NCBI GenBank assembly: GCA_001704765.1
Contig: MBFK01000004.1
Location: 124,001-188,000, forward strand
Length of the DNA: 64,000 bases
Reading direction: 5' to 3'
Source of the DNA: Sinorhizobium shofinae
GTDB taxonomy: Bacteria; Pseudomonadota; Alphaproteobacteria; Rhizobiales; Rhizobiaceae
Shown here: one piece after another, positions 17,569-27,069 of the stretch
How positions within the stretch are numbered: the stretch's first letter is position 1
How the letters are laid out: each line of letters starts with the position of its first letter
The notes under the pieces: model-generated
The model's input: the letters and a program-made list of their open reading frames with translations, nothing else
Told to the model about the DNA's origin: nothing
Databases searched by the model: none
Translations under genes and position numbers: made by a program

Positions 17569-20500
17569 ATGCGCGCGTTTCTCGGCCTTACCACCCTTCT
17601 CTTCACGCTTCTTTCCCTTGGCACCCCGGCTGCAGCGGCCGAAACCGATCGCAAGATCGAGGTTACCAGCGATGCCGATTATTTCGGCTTCGACCTGCGT
17701 ACCGAACAGGACGTGTCGCTGGACGCATGCCAGGCGAGCTGCATTGCCGACCGCGCTTGCAAGGCCTTCACCTACAATCCAAAGGTGAAGTGGTGTTTCC
17801 TCAAGTCCGACTTCAATCAGCTGAACACGTTCAAGGGCGCGATCGCCGGGAAGGTCGTCGAAACCGTCGCGGGCGAACCGGATCTCGGCGCACCCCCTCG
17901 CCTGTCCTTCGTCTCGGACGACCTCCTGCAGCAGGCGCGCGACGTCAAGGACGGCCTCGCCTTGGCCGACGATCAATTGGGCTTCGGCGTCAACGGGTTG
18001 ATCGAAACGGCACGTCGTGAGCTGACGGCTGGCAACTTCGTTGCTGCGCTCAAGGCGTTCCGCGGCGCGCTGGCGATCACCCCTGAGGACGGGGACTTGT
18101 GGCTGGAGACGGCCCGCGTAGCCAACCGGTTTAGCGGCGGCACGGATCTCGCGAGCGAGGCCGCCCTTGCCGCGCTCAACGGCTATCAACTAACGAGGAC
18201 CACCCAGAGTCGCGCCGATGCGCTCGCCGTCCTCGCCCAAGCGCTCGATAGCTTGCAGAACTATCGAGCTGCGCTCCAGTCCTATAAGGCAAGCCTCGAG
18301 CTCGTGCAGGCAAAGACCGTCGAAACGGCTTATCTCGACCTCAAGGCACGACAGGGTTTTCGTGTGACCGGCCACACGATCGATGCGGATGGTGCAAGCC
18401 CGCGTGCCTGCGTTCAATTCTCCGAACAGCTCTTGAAGAACGGCCCCGATTACGCCTCCTTCGTGACGCTTGACGGCGTCGCCCCGAAGGCCGTCGAGGC
18501 CAAGGGCAGCGAGATCTGCGTCGAGGGCCTGACGCACGGCCAGCGCTACAAGCTGGTGCTGAGGCAGGGACTGCCCTCATCGGTCGACGAAGTCATTGAA
18601 CCCCCGGTCAGCCTCGACATTTATGTCAAGGACCGCGCGCCTATGGTGCGCTTCACCGGTGACAGCTTCGTGCTGCCGTCGACGGCGCGGCGCGGTATTC
18701 CGATCGTCTCGGTGAACACGGAAAGCGCCAACCTCAAGCTCTATCGCATCGGAGATCGCAGCATCTCGTCGCTGCTGACGAGCTCGCAATTCCTCAACCA
18801 GATCGACGGCTACAGCGCGCAGCGTATCGAAGACGAGAGCGGCGAGCTCGTTTGGCAAGGCAGTATCGTCATCAAGACCAAGCTCAACAAGGAAGTCGTG
18901 ACGAGCTTTCCGGTCGATGAGGCGCTACCGAAGCGCAAGCCCGGCGTCTATGTCCTGACAGCCGCCTCCGCGACCGCCCTCAGCCAGGACTGGGACGCAC
19001 GCGCCACGCAATGGTTCGTCGTCTCCGATATAGGCATCTCGACCTATGCCGGGACGGATGGGCTCAGCGTCTTTACCCGTTCGCTTGCCAACGCCAGGCC
19101 GCTCGCCGACGTCGAACTGCAACTGGTCGCGAAGAACAACGAGGTGCTCGGTACCACGACGACCGATGCGGAAGGGCGAGCCATCTTCGCTGCCGGTCTG
19201 ATCCGCGGCACGGCGAGCATGACACCGGCCGTCATCACGGCGCGGCAAGGCAACGACGACTATGTCTTCCTCGACATGACGCGCGCCGGCTTCGATCTTT
19301 CCGACCGCGGCGTCACCGGCCGCGCCGCGCCGGGCGCGATCGACATCTATGCCTGGACCGAGCGCGGCATCTACCGCGCCGGCGAGACCGTGCATGCCGC
19401 AGCCCTTGCCCGCGACGTGAACGGTCAGGCGATCGAGAACCTGCCGCTCACCTTCGTCTTCCTGCGCCCGGACGGGGTGGAGGATCGACGCCTTGTCAGC
19501 AGTGGCGGCAAGCTCGGCGGCCATACGCTCGATCTGCCGATCCAGGAAAACGCCATGCGCGGCACCTGGACGATGCAGATCTTCACCGACCCCAAGGGCT
19601 CGGCAATCGGCGAGAAGCAGTTCCTCGTCGATGACTTCGTCCCGGACCGCACCGAATTCGACCTGACGAGCGAAGCAAAAGAGTTGGAAGTCGGCACCCC
19701 GGTTGAGGTCGCCGTCGACGGCCGCTTCCTCTATGGCGCGCCGGCCGCCGGTCTGACGCTCGAAGGTGAGGTGGCGGTCAAGCCGACACGCGAGACCGAA
19801 GCCTTCAAGGGCTATTTCTTCGGCCTTGCCGATGAAGAGGCTAGCGAAGATACCCGCGTGCCGCTCGAAGGCCTCGAGCCGCTCGACCAGGACGGGCAAT
19901 CCGTGTTTGCCGTCGACCTCGGCGAGGTGCCGGCGACGACGCAATTGCTCAACGCCACGGTTACAGTGCGCCTGCGCGAGGCCGGCGGCCGGGCCGTCGA
20001 GCGCGCGTTGACGCTGCCCGTCAAGCCGGACGGACCGATGATCGGCATCAAGCCGGAGTTTTCCGGCGATCTCGCCGAGAACTCGGTCGGCAAGTTCCAT
20101 GTCATCACGGTTGATGCCGACGGTGCAAAAATCTCGATGGCCGGCCTCTTCTGGAAGCTGATCAGCGTCGAGCGGAACTATCAATGGTATCGCGACGGAA
20201 GCGCCTGGAAATACGAGCCGGTCATCTCCACGAAACAGGTGGCGAACGGCACGGTCGACGTCACTGAGGACGGCGCCGCAATCGCCGTGCCGGTCGGCTG
20301 GGGTCGCTATCGTTTGGAGATCGAGACCTCCACGGCCGACGGCCCGACCTCCAGCGTCGAGTTCGATGCCGGCTGGTATGTCGAAGCCACCTCGACGGAA
20401 ACTCCGGACGGACTCGAGATCGCCCTCGACAAGGAAAATTACGCGGTAGGTGAGACGGCGAAACTCAAGGTTTCGCCGCGCTTCGCCGGCGAACTGCTGG

Positions 20501-23019
20501 TGACCGTCGGCACGGAGAACCTGATCGCGACGAAGACGGCGACGATCGCCGAGACGGGGGGCGAAGTGGAACTCCCGGTTACCGCCGATTGGGGTGCCGG
20601 CGCCTATGTGACGGCGACGCTCTATCGGCCCGGCGACGCTCAGGAAAGCCGCATGCCGATGCGGGCGATCGGCATCAAGTGGCTTGCCGTTGATCCGGCC
20701 GATCGCAAGCTTGCCGTCAGTCTGGACGCGCCGGATAAGACACAACCGCGCCAGCCCCTCGACATCAGCCTTCAGGTGCGGGGCGCGGGCGCGAACGAGG
20801 ACGCTTACGTCACGGTGGCCGCCGTCGATGTCGGCATCCTGAACTTGACGCGCTATGAAGCCCCCGACCCGGACGGCTGGTATTTCGGCCAAAGACGGCT
20901 CGGTCTCGAAATCCGCGATCTCTACGGCCGACTGATCGACGGCTCACTCGGTGCGACCGGGCGGTTGCGCACCGGCGGTGACGGCGGGCAGATGCCGCTA
21001 CAGGGCAGCCCGCCGACCGAAGAGCTGGTTGCCTTCTTCTCCGGGCCGGTGAAGCTCGACGCCGAAGGCACGGCGAATGTCAGCTTCGACATCCCGCAGT
21101 TCAACGGCACGGCGCGCGTCATGGCTGTCGCCTGGACGAAGTCCGGCGTCGGCCATGCGGTAAAGGACGTCGTCATCCGCGACCCGATCGTCGTCACCGC
21201 CAGCCTGCCGAAGTTCCTGGCGCCCGGAGACCGGGCCGAAGTCAGGCTCGACATCGCCAACACGGATGGGCCAGCCGGTGACTATCAGCTGCAGGTAACC
21301 ACCAATGGTCCGGCCACCGTCGAGCAGACGGGTCCCGCGCAAACCGTGCAGCTCGAAGCCGGCGGCAAATCCGCCGTGACGCTGCCGCTCATGGCCCAAT
21401 ATCCGGGCAGCGGCCTCGTCACGGTCACGCTCTCGAACGCTGCCGGACTATCGCTGGAACAGGCGCTGAACATCCCGGTCCGTCCGGCGGCATTGCCGAT
21501 CACCCAACGCCAGGTCGTCAATATCGCCGCTGGCAGCAGCCTGACGGTCGACGATCAATTGCTTGCCGACAGCCTGCTGCAGGGTGCCTCGGTCAGCCTT
21601 AACGTGACGCGTTCGGCCGCCTTCGACATCCCGGCGCTGCTGATGTCCCTCGACCGCTACCCCTATGGGTGCGCCGAACAGACGACGAGCCGCGCCTTGC
21701 CGCTGCTCTACCTCAGCGAACTCTCCAAGCAATCCGGCCTTGCCGATGATCAAGAAGTGACGAAGCGGGTGCAGGAAGCGATCTACCGCGTGCTTTCCTA
21801 TCAGTCCTCTTCGGGCAGCTTCGGCCTGTGGAGCCCCGGCTCCGGCGATCTCTGGCTCGACGCCTATGTCACCGACTTCCTGACCCGGGCCCGGGAGCAG
21901 AAATTCGACGTGCCGGAACAGGCTATGGTTCAGGCGCTCGAAAATCTGCAGAACGCGCTGAGCTACGAGGTGAACGTCAAAGACCAGGGCAACGAGATCG
22001 CCTATGCGCTCTACGTACTCGCCCGCAACCGTAAGGCCGCGATCAGCGACCTTCGCTATTATGCCGACGCGCTGCTCGGGGATTTCCCGACGCCGCTCGC
22101 CAAGGCGCACATCGCTGCCGCGCTTGCGCTCTACGGCGATGGCGAACGGTCGCAGGACATCTTCGCGGCCGCGGTCAACATGTCGACCGGGCTCGTCAAT
22201 GTCAGCCTCGCCCGCTCCGACTACGGGTCGTCGCTGCGCGACGACGCGGCGGTGCTGGCACTTGCGGCTGAAAGCCGGCCCGTGCCGCCGATCATTCCGG
22301 AGCTTTCCAGGATCGTCGCCAGGGAGTGGGAGCAGGCCCATTACACCAGCACCCAGGAACAGGCCTGGATGCTGCTCGCCGCTCGCGCCGTCCAGGGCGG
22401 CGACGCGGACATGAGGCTGGACGTCAACGGTGCCGAACGCGCCGGCAGCTACGCCGCGCGGATCGCCGGCGACGCGCTGATCGAGCACCCGGTCGTCATT
22501 CGCAACAAGGGCGCCGATGCGGTTTCCGCCATGGTCACCACCTTGGCAGCTCCCGCCCAGCCGCTCTCGGCCGGCGGCGACGGCTTCGCCATCGAGCGGA
22601 CCTACTACACGCTTGACGGGAGCGAGGCGAATGTCAGCCAGGCGCGGCAGAACGAACGCTATGTGGTTGTGCTCAAGGTGACCGAGTCCAACGACTGGCC
22701 GTCCCGCGTGCTGATCACTGACCTCTTGCCGGCCGGCTTCGAGATCGACAATCCGAGCCTTGTCGACAGCGCCCAGCTCTCGAATTTCGAGTGGATCGGC
22801 GAGGTCGAGACCGCTCACACCGAGTTCCGCAGCGACCGCTTCGTCGCGGCATTCGATCGGTCGACCGGCGACAATCGGGAAATCACCCTTGCCTATGTCG
22901 TTCGTGCGGTGACGCCCGGGACCTACGATCATCCGGCCGCAAGCGTCGAGGACATGTACCGGCCGCAGTTCTCGGCACGCACCGCAACCGGGCGCATGGA
23001 GGTGCTGGCCGCCCAGTAG
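17569..23019 (+). CDS. Bacterial alpha-2-macroglobulin with N-terminal PAN domain (YfhM-like)
   Basis: A 1816-residue exported protein. ATG 17569 follows GGGAGGA by 8 bases. It has a Sec signal (MRAFLGLTTLLFTLLSLG, cleavage near AAA-AE) without a lipobox cysteine, unlike E. coli YfhM. Residues about 25-95 form a PAN/Apple-like domain with six-cysteine spacing (ACQASCIADRACKAFTY, WCFLKSDF). A helical repeat region follows, then the macroglobulin domains. The thioester motif GCAEQTTSR lies near residue 1367. Such proteins trap attacking proteases in the periplasm. The next gene, pbpC, starts 8 bases after its stop, the standard A2M-PBP1C pairing thought to protect and repair the cell wall. Confidence 0.92.
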   Translation: MRAFLGLTTLLFTLLSLGTPAAAAETDRKIEVTSDADYFGFDLRTEQDVSLDACQASCIADRACKAFTYNPKVKWCFLKSDFNQLNTFKGAIAGKVVETVAGEPDLGAPPRLSFVSDDLLQQARDVKDGLALADDQLGFGVNGLIETARRELTAGNFVAALKAFRGALAITPEDGDLWLETARVANRFSGGTDLASEAALAALNGYQLTRTTQSRADALAVLAQALDSLQNYRAALQSYKASLELVQAKTVETAYLDLKARQGFRVTGHTIDADGASPRACVQFSEQLLKNGPDYASFVTLDGVAPKAVEAKGSEICVEGLTHGQRYKLVLRQGLPSSVDEVIEPPVSLDIYVKDRAPMVRFTGDSFVLPSTARRGIPIVSVNTESANLKLYRIGDRSISSLLTSSQFLNQIDGYSAQRIEDESGELVWQGSIVIKTKLNKEVVTSFPVDEALPKRKPGVYVLTAASATALSQDWDARATQWFVVSDIGISTYAGTDGLSVFTRSLANARPLADVELQLVAKNNEVLGTTTTDAEGRAIFAAGLIRGTASMTPAVITARQGNDDYVFLDMTRAGFDLSDRGVTGRAAPGAIDIYAWTERGIYRAGETVHAAALARDVNGQAIENLPLTFVFLRPDGVEDRRLVSSGGKLGGHTLDLPIQENAMRGTWTMQIFTDPKGSAIGEKQFLVDDFVPDRTEFDLTSEAKELEVGTPVEVAVDGRFLYGAPAAGLTLEGEVAVKPTRETEAFKGYFFGLADEEASEDTRVPLEGLEPLDQDGQSVFAVDLGEVPATTQLLNATVTVRLREAGGRAVERALTLPVKPDGPMIGIKPEFSGDLAENSVGKFHVITVDADGAKISMAGLFWKLISVERNYQWYRDGSAWKYEPVISTKQVANGTVDVTEDGAAIAVPVGWGRYRLEIETSTADGPTSSVEFDAGWYVEATSTETPDGLEIALDKENYAVGETAKLKVSPRFAGELLVTVGTENLIATKTATIAETGGEVELPVTADWGAGAYVTATLYRPGDAQESRMPMRAIGIKWLAVDPADRKLAVSLDAPDKTQPRQPLDISLQVRGAGANEDAYVTVAAVDVGILNLTRYEAPDPDGWYFGQRRLGLEIRDLYGRLIDGSLGATGRLRTGGDGGQMPLQGSPPTEELVAFFSGPVKLDAEGTANVSFDIPQFNGTARVMAVAWTKSGVGHAVKDVVIRDPIVVTASLPKFLAPGDRAEVRLDIANTDGPAGDYQLQVTTNGPATVEQTGPAQTVQLEAGGKSAVTLPLMAQYPGSGLVTVTLSNAAGLSLEQALNIPVRPAALPITQRQVVNIAAGSSLTVDDQLLADSLLQGASVSLNVTRSAAFDIPALLMSLDRYPYGCAEQTTSRALPLLYLSELSKQSGLADDQEVTKRVQEAIYRVLSYQSSSGSFGLWSPGSGDLWLDAYVTDFLTRAREQKFDVPEQAMVQALENLQNALSYEVNVKDQGNEIAYALYVLARNRKAAISDLRYYADALLGDFPTPLAKAHIAAALALYGDGERSQDIFAAAVNMSTGLVNVSLARSDYGSSLRDDAAVLALAAESRPVPPIIPELSRIVAREWEQAHYTSTQEQAWMLLAARAVQGGDADMRLDVNGAERAGSYAARIAGDALIEHPVVIRNKGADAVSAMVTTLAAPAQPLSAGGDGFAIERTYYTLDGSEANVSQARQNERYVVVLKVTESNDWPSRVLITDLLPAGFEIDNPSLVDSAQLSNFEWIGEVETAHTEFRSDRFVAAFDRSTGDNREITLAYVVRAVTPGTYDHPAASVEDMYRPQFSARTATGRMEVLAAQ

Positions 23020-23027
23020 AACGAGCG

Positions 23028-25112
23028 ATGTCCATCCTTCGAAAGCTCCTCATCGGCGTGCCGATCGGCCTTGTGGTGGCCGTTTTGGCACTTGCCGGGC
23101 TGGATTGGGCGGACAGGGCCTATCCCCCGCCGCTCGAGCAAGCCAGGATTTTCTCGCGAGAAGTTCTCGACAAGGATGGGCAGCTGCTGCGCGCTTTCGC
23201 CACCTCGGACGGCGTCTGGCGACTGAAGACGACGGTCGTCGACGTCGACCGCCGATTTGTCGAGATGCTGATTGCCTATGAGGACCAGCGCTTTCGGGAG
23301 CATCACGGCGTCGATCCGCTGGCGCTCGGACGCGCGGCGCTGCAGTTCATCACAAACGGCAGTGTTGTTTCCGGCGCCTCGACGCTTTCGATGCAGGTGG
23401 CCAGACTAATCGAACCGCGGGAACGACGATCGCTGACGGCGAAGCTGCTGCAGCTTGCCCGTGCCATTCAGATCGAGCGACGCCTCAGCAAGGAAGAGAT
23501 TCTCGAGCTTTATCTCAGCCACGCGCCCTATGGCGGCAATCTCGAAGGCGTGCGGGCCGCGAGTCTTGCCTGGTTCGGCAAGGAGCCGCGTCGCCTCTCC
23601 GTCGCCGAAGCGGCGCTTCTGGTCGCCCTCCCCCAATTGCCCGAAAGGCGTCGCCCGGATCGCAACCTTGCGGCCGCCGAGGCCGCTCGCCAACGGGTGC
23701 TGAGACGCATGGCGGTTGCGCGCGTCATCGGCGAAGGCGAAGCCGAACGCGCGGCGATGACCTCCATACCGAAGCACCGCCTTCAATTGCCGGCCTATGC
23801 TGCACATCTCGCGGAAGCCGCGCTTCGCAAGGAACCGACGGCCCTTGAGCATCGCACGACGCTTCGCCGCGACATCCAGCGGGCGCTCGAAGCGGTCGCG
23901 CGCGAAGGTGCTCAGCGGTTGGGGCCGAAGGTCTCGGTCGCGATGGTCATGGCCGATGCCAAAACAGGCGAGATCATCGGTGAAGTCGGCTCGGCCGACT
24001 ATTTCGACGCCACCCGGTCCGGCTGGATCGACATGACGCGGATTACGCGTTCGCCGGGATCGACGCTAAAGCCCTTCATTTACGGCCTTGCTTTCGAGGA
24101 AGGCCTTGTCAGCCAGGAGACGATCATCGAGGATCGGCCCGCGGATTTCTTCGGCTATCGGCCTCGCAACTTCGACATGAGCTACCAGGGCGATGTCAGC
24201 GTTCGCCAGGCCCTGCAGCTTTCTCTCAACGTCCCGGCAATCCGGCTGCTCGATGCGGTCGGGCCAGCGCGGTTGATGGTGCGCTTCCGCCGCGCCGGGG
24301 TGCGGCCGAAGCTGCCGCAAAACGAGGCGCCGGGGCTTGCTATCGGCCTTGGAGGCGTCGGCATCACGCTTCGCGACCTCGTCCAGCTTTACGCGAGCCT
24401 TGCCAATCGCGGCTGGCCGGTGCGGCTTGGCGACGGCATCGAGGGCAATCCGGGGCTGATCGACGGCGAGCCACTGCTTTCGACTGTGGCCACCTGGCAG
24501 GTCGCCGATATCCTCTCCGGCGTGCTGCCGCCTGCCGGAAGTCGCCAGCGCGGCATCGCCTACAAGACGGGCACCAGCTATGGCTACCGCGATGCCTGGT
24601 CGGTCGGCTTTGACGGTCGTTACGTGCTCGGCGTATGGGTCGGGCGGCCGGACAATGGCACTGTACCTGGACTGACCGGCTATGGCGCGGCCGCTCCGAT
24701 CCTGTTTGAGGGGTTTGCCAAGGCCGGCGTTGCCATTACCCCGCTGCCGGACGCGCCTGCCGGTGCGATCCGCCTTGCCCAGGCTGATCTGCCAATCGGT
24801 CAAAGGCGTTTTTCCATGACGGCAAGCGGTCTGCCATCCACTTCGATCCGTGAAGCAGCACCGCAGATCGTCTTTCCGCCGGAGGGAGCGCGCGTCGATC
24901 TCGGGGCCACCGCTGGCCAGGAGATGATGCCCTTGACGCTCAAATTGCAGGGCGGCCGGGCACCGTTCCGATGGCTGGCAAACGGTCAACCGCTGCCGGA
25001 CGTCACGCGCCGGCGCGTCAGCCAATGGCTGCCCGACGGCGGTGGTTATTCAACGCTGACGGTCATCGACGCGTTGGGACGTGCTTCCACCGTTCGCGTC
25101 TTCGTCGAGTAA
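23028..25112 (+). CDS. pbpC: Penicillin-binding protein 1C (bifunctional glycosyltransferase/transpeptidase)
   Basis: A 694-residue membrane-anchored enzyme. An N-terminal membrane anchor is at residues 7-26. The GT51 transglycosylase domain has the catalytic Glu in AYEDQRFREHHG (about residue 85), then GASTLSMQVARL and RKEEILELYL-like KEEILELYLSHAPYGGN. The transpeptidase has SPGSTLKP (active Ser about 345, SxxK) and YKTGTSYG (about 512). A C-terminal PBP1C domain (about 600-694, EGARVDLGATAG) is present. It polymerises and crosslinks peptidoglycan. The start is ATG 23028, eight bases after the A2M gene, in one operon. Confidence 0.94.
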   Translation: MSILRKLLIGVPIGLVVAVLALAGLDWADRAYPPPLEQARIFSREVLDKDGQLLRAFATSDGVWRLKTTVVDVDRRFVEMLIAYEDQRFREHHGVDPLALGRAALQFITNGSVVSGASTLSMQVARLIEPRERRSLTAKLLQLARAIQIERRLSKEEILELYLSHAPYGGNLEGVRAASLAWFGKEPRRLSVAEAALLVALPQLPERRRPDRNLAAAEAARQRVLRRMAVARVIGEGEAERAAMTSIPKHRLQLPAYAAHLAEAALRKEPTALEHRTTLRRDIQRALEAVAREGAQRLGPKVSVAMVMADAKTGEIIGEVGSADYFDATRSGWIDMTRITRSPGSTLKPFIYGLAFEEGLVSQETIIEDRPADFFGYRPRNFDMSYQGDVSVRQALQLSLNVPAIRLLDAVGPARLMVRFRRAGVRPKLPQNEAPGLAIGLGGVGITLRDLVQLYASLANRGWPVRLGDGIEGNPGLIDGEPLLSTVATWQVADILSGVLPPAGSRQRGIAYKTGTSYGYRDAWSVGFDGRYVLGVWVGRPDNGTVPGLTGYGAAAPILFEGFAKAGVAITPLPDAPAGAIRLAQADLPIGQRRFSMTASGLPSTSIREAAPQIVFPPEGARVDLGATAGQEMMPLTLKLQGGRAPFRWLANGQPLPDVTRRRVSQWLPDGGGYSTLTVIDALGRASTVRVFVE

Positions 25113-25136
25113 TGTCTGCGACCCTGCGGCCTCTTA

Positions 25137-25442
25137 TCAGGTTGACAATGCGGTCTTTGTTTCGGTGCCTTGCGGTTCCTGCGGCGGCGTTGCCATGACC
25201 AACGGCATGCCCGCCTCCAAACAAGCAGCGACGAATGCTTCCCGCGCTACTGCCGCCGGTGTCATCCTGTTGAGTGCCCGCTGGCAAGTGCGCACCGCGC
25301 GTTCGTAGCGCTCTCCTTTGCGCAACGGCCACTCGTTCTCCAGAAAATCGAGCGCTTCGTAGACGGAGGTGAAGGTCCGCATCAGGCCATTCGAAAGCCG
25401 GGTGGTAAGAGGGATTGTCCAGGGAATCTCATTGAGCAGCAT
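25137..25442 (-). CDS. DUF982 domain protein
   Basis: A 101-residue protein with a WTIPLTTRLSNG start, then EALDFLENEWPLRKGERYERA and a C-terminal AREAFVAACLEAGMP, the pattern of DUF982, a small family found mostly in Rhizobiales with no known function. AAGGAGG lies 6 bases before ATG 25442. It is convergent with pbpC (24 bases between stops) and divergent from the Hsp20 operon. No catalytic motif or membrane segment is visible. A link to stress response is suggested only by its position next to the heat-shock genes. Confidence 0.8.
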   Translation of the reverse strand: MLLNEIPWTIPLTTRLSNGLMRTFTSVYEALDFLENEWPLRKGERYERAVRTCQRALNRMTPAAVAREAFVAACLEAGMPLVMATPPQEPQGTETKTALST

Positions 25443-25662
25443 TTTTCCTCCTTCGATGCCATCAATGGATCACCCGACTACTTGCATGTTTCCTTCAATC
25501 AGAGCCGATATGAGACGAAAACATAAAAGCAATTCAAAGTGATACAGCGACCTTGGCGCGTCTGAGAAGACGCACGGCGCCGTAGAGATATTGGCGTGCA
25601 AACGTAGAATTCAAGACCCCCGAAATGCGGCGCGAAGGAGGAAAAACAGCGCAATACGACCC

Positions 25663-25690
25663 CTTGAAACCGCGCTTCAAGCGACTAAAT
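25663..25690 (+). promoter_or_regulatory. Putative RpoH-type heat-shock promoter for the Hsp20 operon
   Basis: CTTGAA at 25663-25668, preceded by CCC, is followed after 16 bases by CTAAAT (25685-25690). CTTGAA is the -35 of rhizobial RpoH promoters. A start near 25697 would give a leader of about 89 bases, the size of a ROSE thermometer. The rest of the 343-base region 25443-25785 has no supported gene. Confidence 0.5.
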
Positions 25691-25696
25691 CGACTA

Positions 25697-25785
25697 TATG
25701 AGCCGCCTTTCAGGGGCTCGCAGTCGGGGAGCTCCGTACTCTTCGGCGCTCCTCATCGTCCATGTTGCTCAAGGAGGATATGGCT
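25697..25785 (+). ncRNA. ROSE-type RNA thermometer in the leader of the first hsp20 gene
   Basis: The leader can fold into hairpins. GGGGCTC pairs with GAGCTCC a few bases downstream. The last hairpin, CCATGTTGCT to GGAGGATATGG, hides the ribosome site: CCAT pairs with ATGG, GTT with GAT (wobble pairs included), then CTC with GAG, leaving one bulged G opposite the Shine-Dalgarno strand. TTGCT ahead of GGAGGAT and that bulged G are the hallmarks of ROSE elements, which melt at heat-shock temperature and allow translation. The outer boundary depends on the predicted promoter. Covariance scoring was not possible here. Confidence 0.75.
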
Positions 25786-26268
25786 ATGAGAACAACCTTC
25801 GATTTCTCGCCCCTGTCACGCTCCAGCGTGGGCTTCGATCACCTGTTCGACCTGCTTGATTCGGCAAGTCGCATGGCGCCGGCCGATCACTGGCCGCCCT
25901 ACGACATCATGCGCCTCGGTGAGAACCAATATCGCATCGCGATGTCGGTGGCGGGCTTCACCCCGGACGAAATCACCATCACGCATGAGCAGCAGCTGCT
26001 CGTCGTCAACGGTGAGAAGGCTGGTGAGGACAATGCGGAGTACCTCTATCGCGGCATTGCAGCTCGCAACTTCGAACGTCGCTTCCAGCTCGCCGACTAT
26101 GTGACGGTCTCGGGCGCAAACCTCGCCAATGGTCTGCTCACGATCGATCTCGTCCGCGAACTTCCAGAACAGATGAAGCCGCGTCGCATCGAGATTCAAC
26201 AGAGCGACGCGCTGCCGCCCGCCAGCGGTGCCCAAAAGCACATCGAGGGCGACAAGGATGCTGCTTAG
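25786..26268 (+). CDS. Small heat-shock protein, Hsp20/IbpA type
   Basis: A 160-residue alpha-crystallin protein. ATG 25786 lies 8 bases from GGAGG; the ATG at 25780 is only two bases away and less likely. It begins MRTTFDFSPLSRSSVGFD, typical of rhizobial class A Hsp20. The alpha-crystallin domain runs from about residue 35 (YDIMRLGENQYRIAMSVAGF) to about 125, with ANGLLTIDLVRE carrying the conserved A-x-G-x-L motif. It holds unfolding proteins in a refoldable state. It is followed by a second Hsp20 gene after 140 bases, probably in one transcript, and its translation is probably gated by the ROSE leader. Confidence 0.93.
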   Translation: MRTTFDFSPLSRSSVGFDHLFDLLDSASRMAPADHWPPYDIMRLGENQYRIAMSVAGFTPDEITITHEQQLLVVNGEKAGEDNAEYLYRGIAARNFERRFQLADYVTVSGANLANGLLTIDLVRELPEQMKPRRIEIQQSDALPPASGAQKHIEGDKDAA

Positions 26269-26408
26269 CGAACAGCGAAGCGAACTCCCGCCGAAGCGCC
26301 GGCGGTGCCGGGACTTCGGTCTACCAATAATTGAGGGGCGGGATGCGGGCGGAAATCCGCCCGCAGACTTCCTCATCCCGCTCCAGCCGCAAAGAAAGGA
26401 GCTGACAC

Positions 26409-26921
26409 ATGAATGTACGTGATTTCATCCCCTGGGGCCGCGGACAGGGACATCTTCCCGCGTCATATCGTGAGGGCGAGCGCAACCCGTTCCTCGCGCT
26501 TCACCGGGAAATGAACCGCCTGTTCGATGACGTTTTCCGTGGCTTCGAGACTCGACTGCCATTTCCCTATGGCGGCTACTCCGGATTCGGAGCCGGTTGG
26601 CCGAGCGTCGAAGTCTCTGATCGGGACAAGGAAATCAAGCTGACGGCGGAGTTGCCCGGCCTTGAGGAGAAAGACGTCGAGCTGTCCCTATCCGAGGGCA
26701 TACTGACGATTCGAGGTGAAAAGCGATCCGAGACCGAAGACCAGGAGAACCAATTCTCGGAACGCTTCTATGGGCGCTTCGAGCGACGCATCCCGCTTGG
26801 ATATGACATCGACGAAAGCAAGGTGAACGCGACGTTCCGCAATGGCGTGCTGACCGTCACCCTGCCGAAGACCGAACAAGGTCAATCCAGGGCCAAGCGC
26901 ATCGCGATCAACAGCCAATAA
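26409..26921 (+). CDS. Small heat-shock protein, Hsp20 family (second copy)
   Basis: A 170-residue protein of a different Hsp20 class from its neighbour: long N-terminal arm (NPFLALHREMNRLFDDVFRG), alpha-crystallin domain from about residue 58 (WPSVEVSDRDKEIKLTAELP) with FRNGVLTVTLPKTE near 140. AAGGAG precedes ATG 26409 by 7 bases. It should act as an ATP-independent chaperone. No ROSE-like hairpin covers its ribosome site, so its heat control probably comes from the shared promoter. A strong terminator follows ten bases after the stop. Confidence 0.92.
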   Translation: MNVRDFIPWGRGQGHLPASYREGERNPFLALHREMNRLFDDVFRGFETRLPFPYGGYSGFGAGWPSVEVSDRDKEIKLTAELPGLEEKDVELSLSEGILTIRGEKRSETEDQENQFSERFYGRFERRIPLGYDIDESKVNATFRNGVLTVTLPKTEQGQSRAKRIAINSQ

Positions 26922-26930
26922 GCATCGGCA

Positions 26931-26973
26931 ACCATGCCGGGTGCCACGCGCAACCCGGCATGGTTAGTTTTTT
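26931..26973 (+). terminator. Rho-independent terminator after the hsp20 pair
   Basis: A perfect 12-bp stem ACCATGCCGGGT (26931-26942) with ACCCGGCATGGT (26953-26964) and a 10-base loop, followed by a run of six T (26968-26973). It separates the Hsp20 operon from groESL. Confidence 0.9.
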
Positions 26974-27025
26974 CGAGCCCCTGATCGGCGGCGGACAAAC
27001 CCAGGCAATAACAAGGAACAGCGCA

Positions 27026-27052
27026 TTAGCACTCTCACAATGTGAGTGCTAA
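27026..27052. promoter_or_regulatory. CIRCE operator (HrcA binding site)
   Basis: TTAGCACTC, nine bases, GAGTGCTAA: an exact match to the CIRCE consensus. HrcA repressor binds this inverted repeat and releases it on heat shock. It lies 148 bases before groES. No hrcA gene is in the window. Confidence 0.95.
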
Positions 27053-27069
27053 AATCTTCCGCTTCCCCT

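Noticed and set aside
18925-20892. Long minus-strand frame inside the macroglobulin gene
   Set aside because: The plus strand carries the contiguous macroglobulin with intact domains; the antisense translation shows no motif.
25567-25580. AAGACGCACGGCGC, also at 50047-50060, considered as a mobile element trace
   Set aside because: Only 14 bases are shared and the flanks differ, so it may be a common rhizobial word rather than a defined element.
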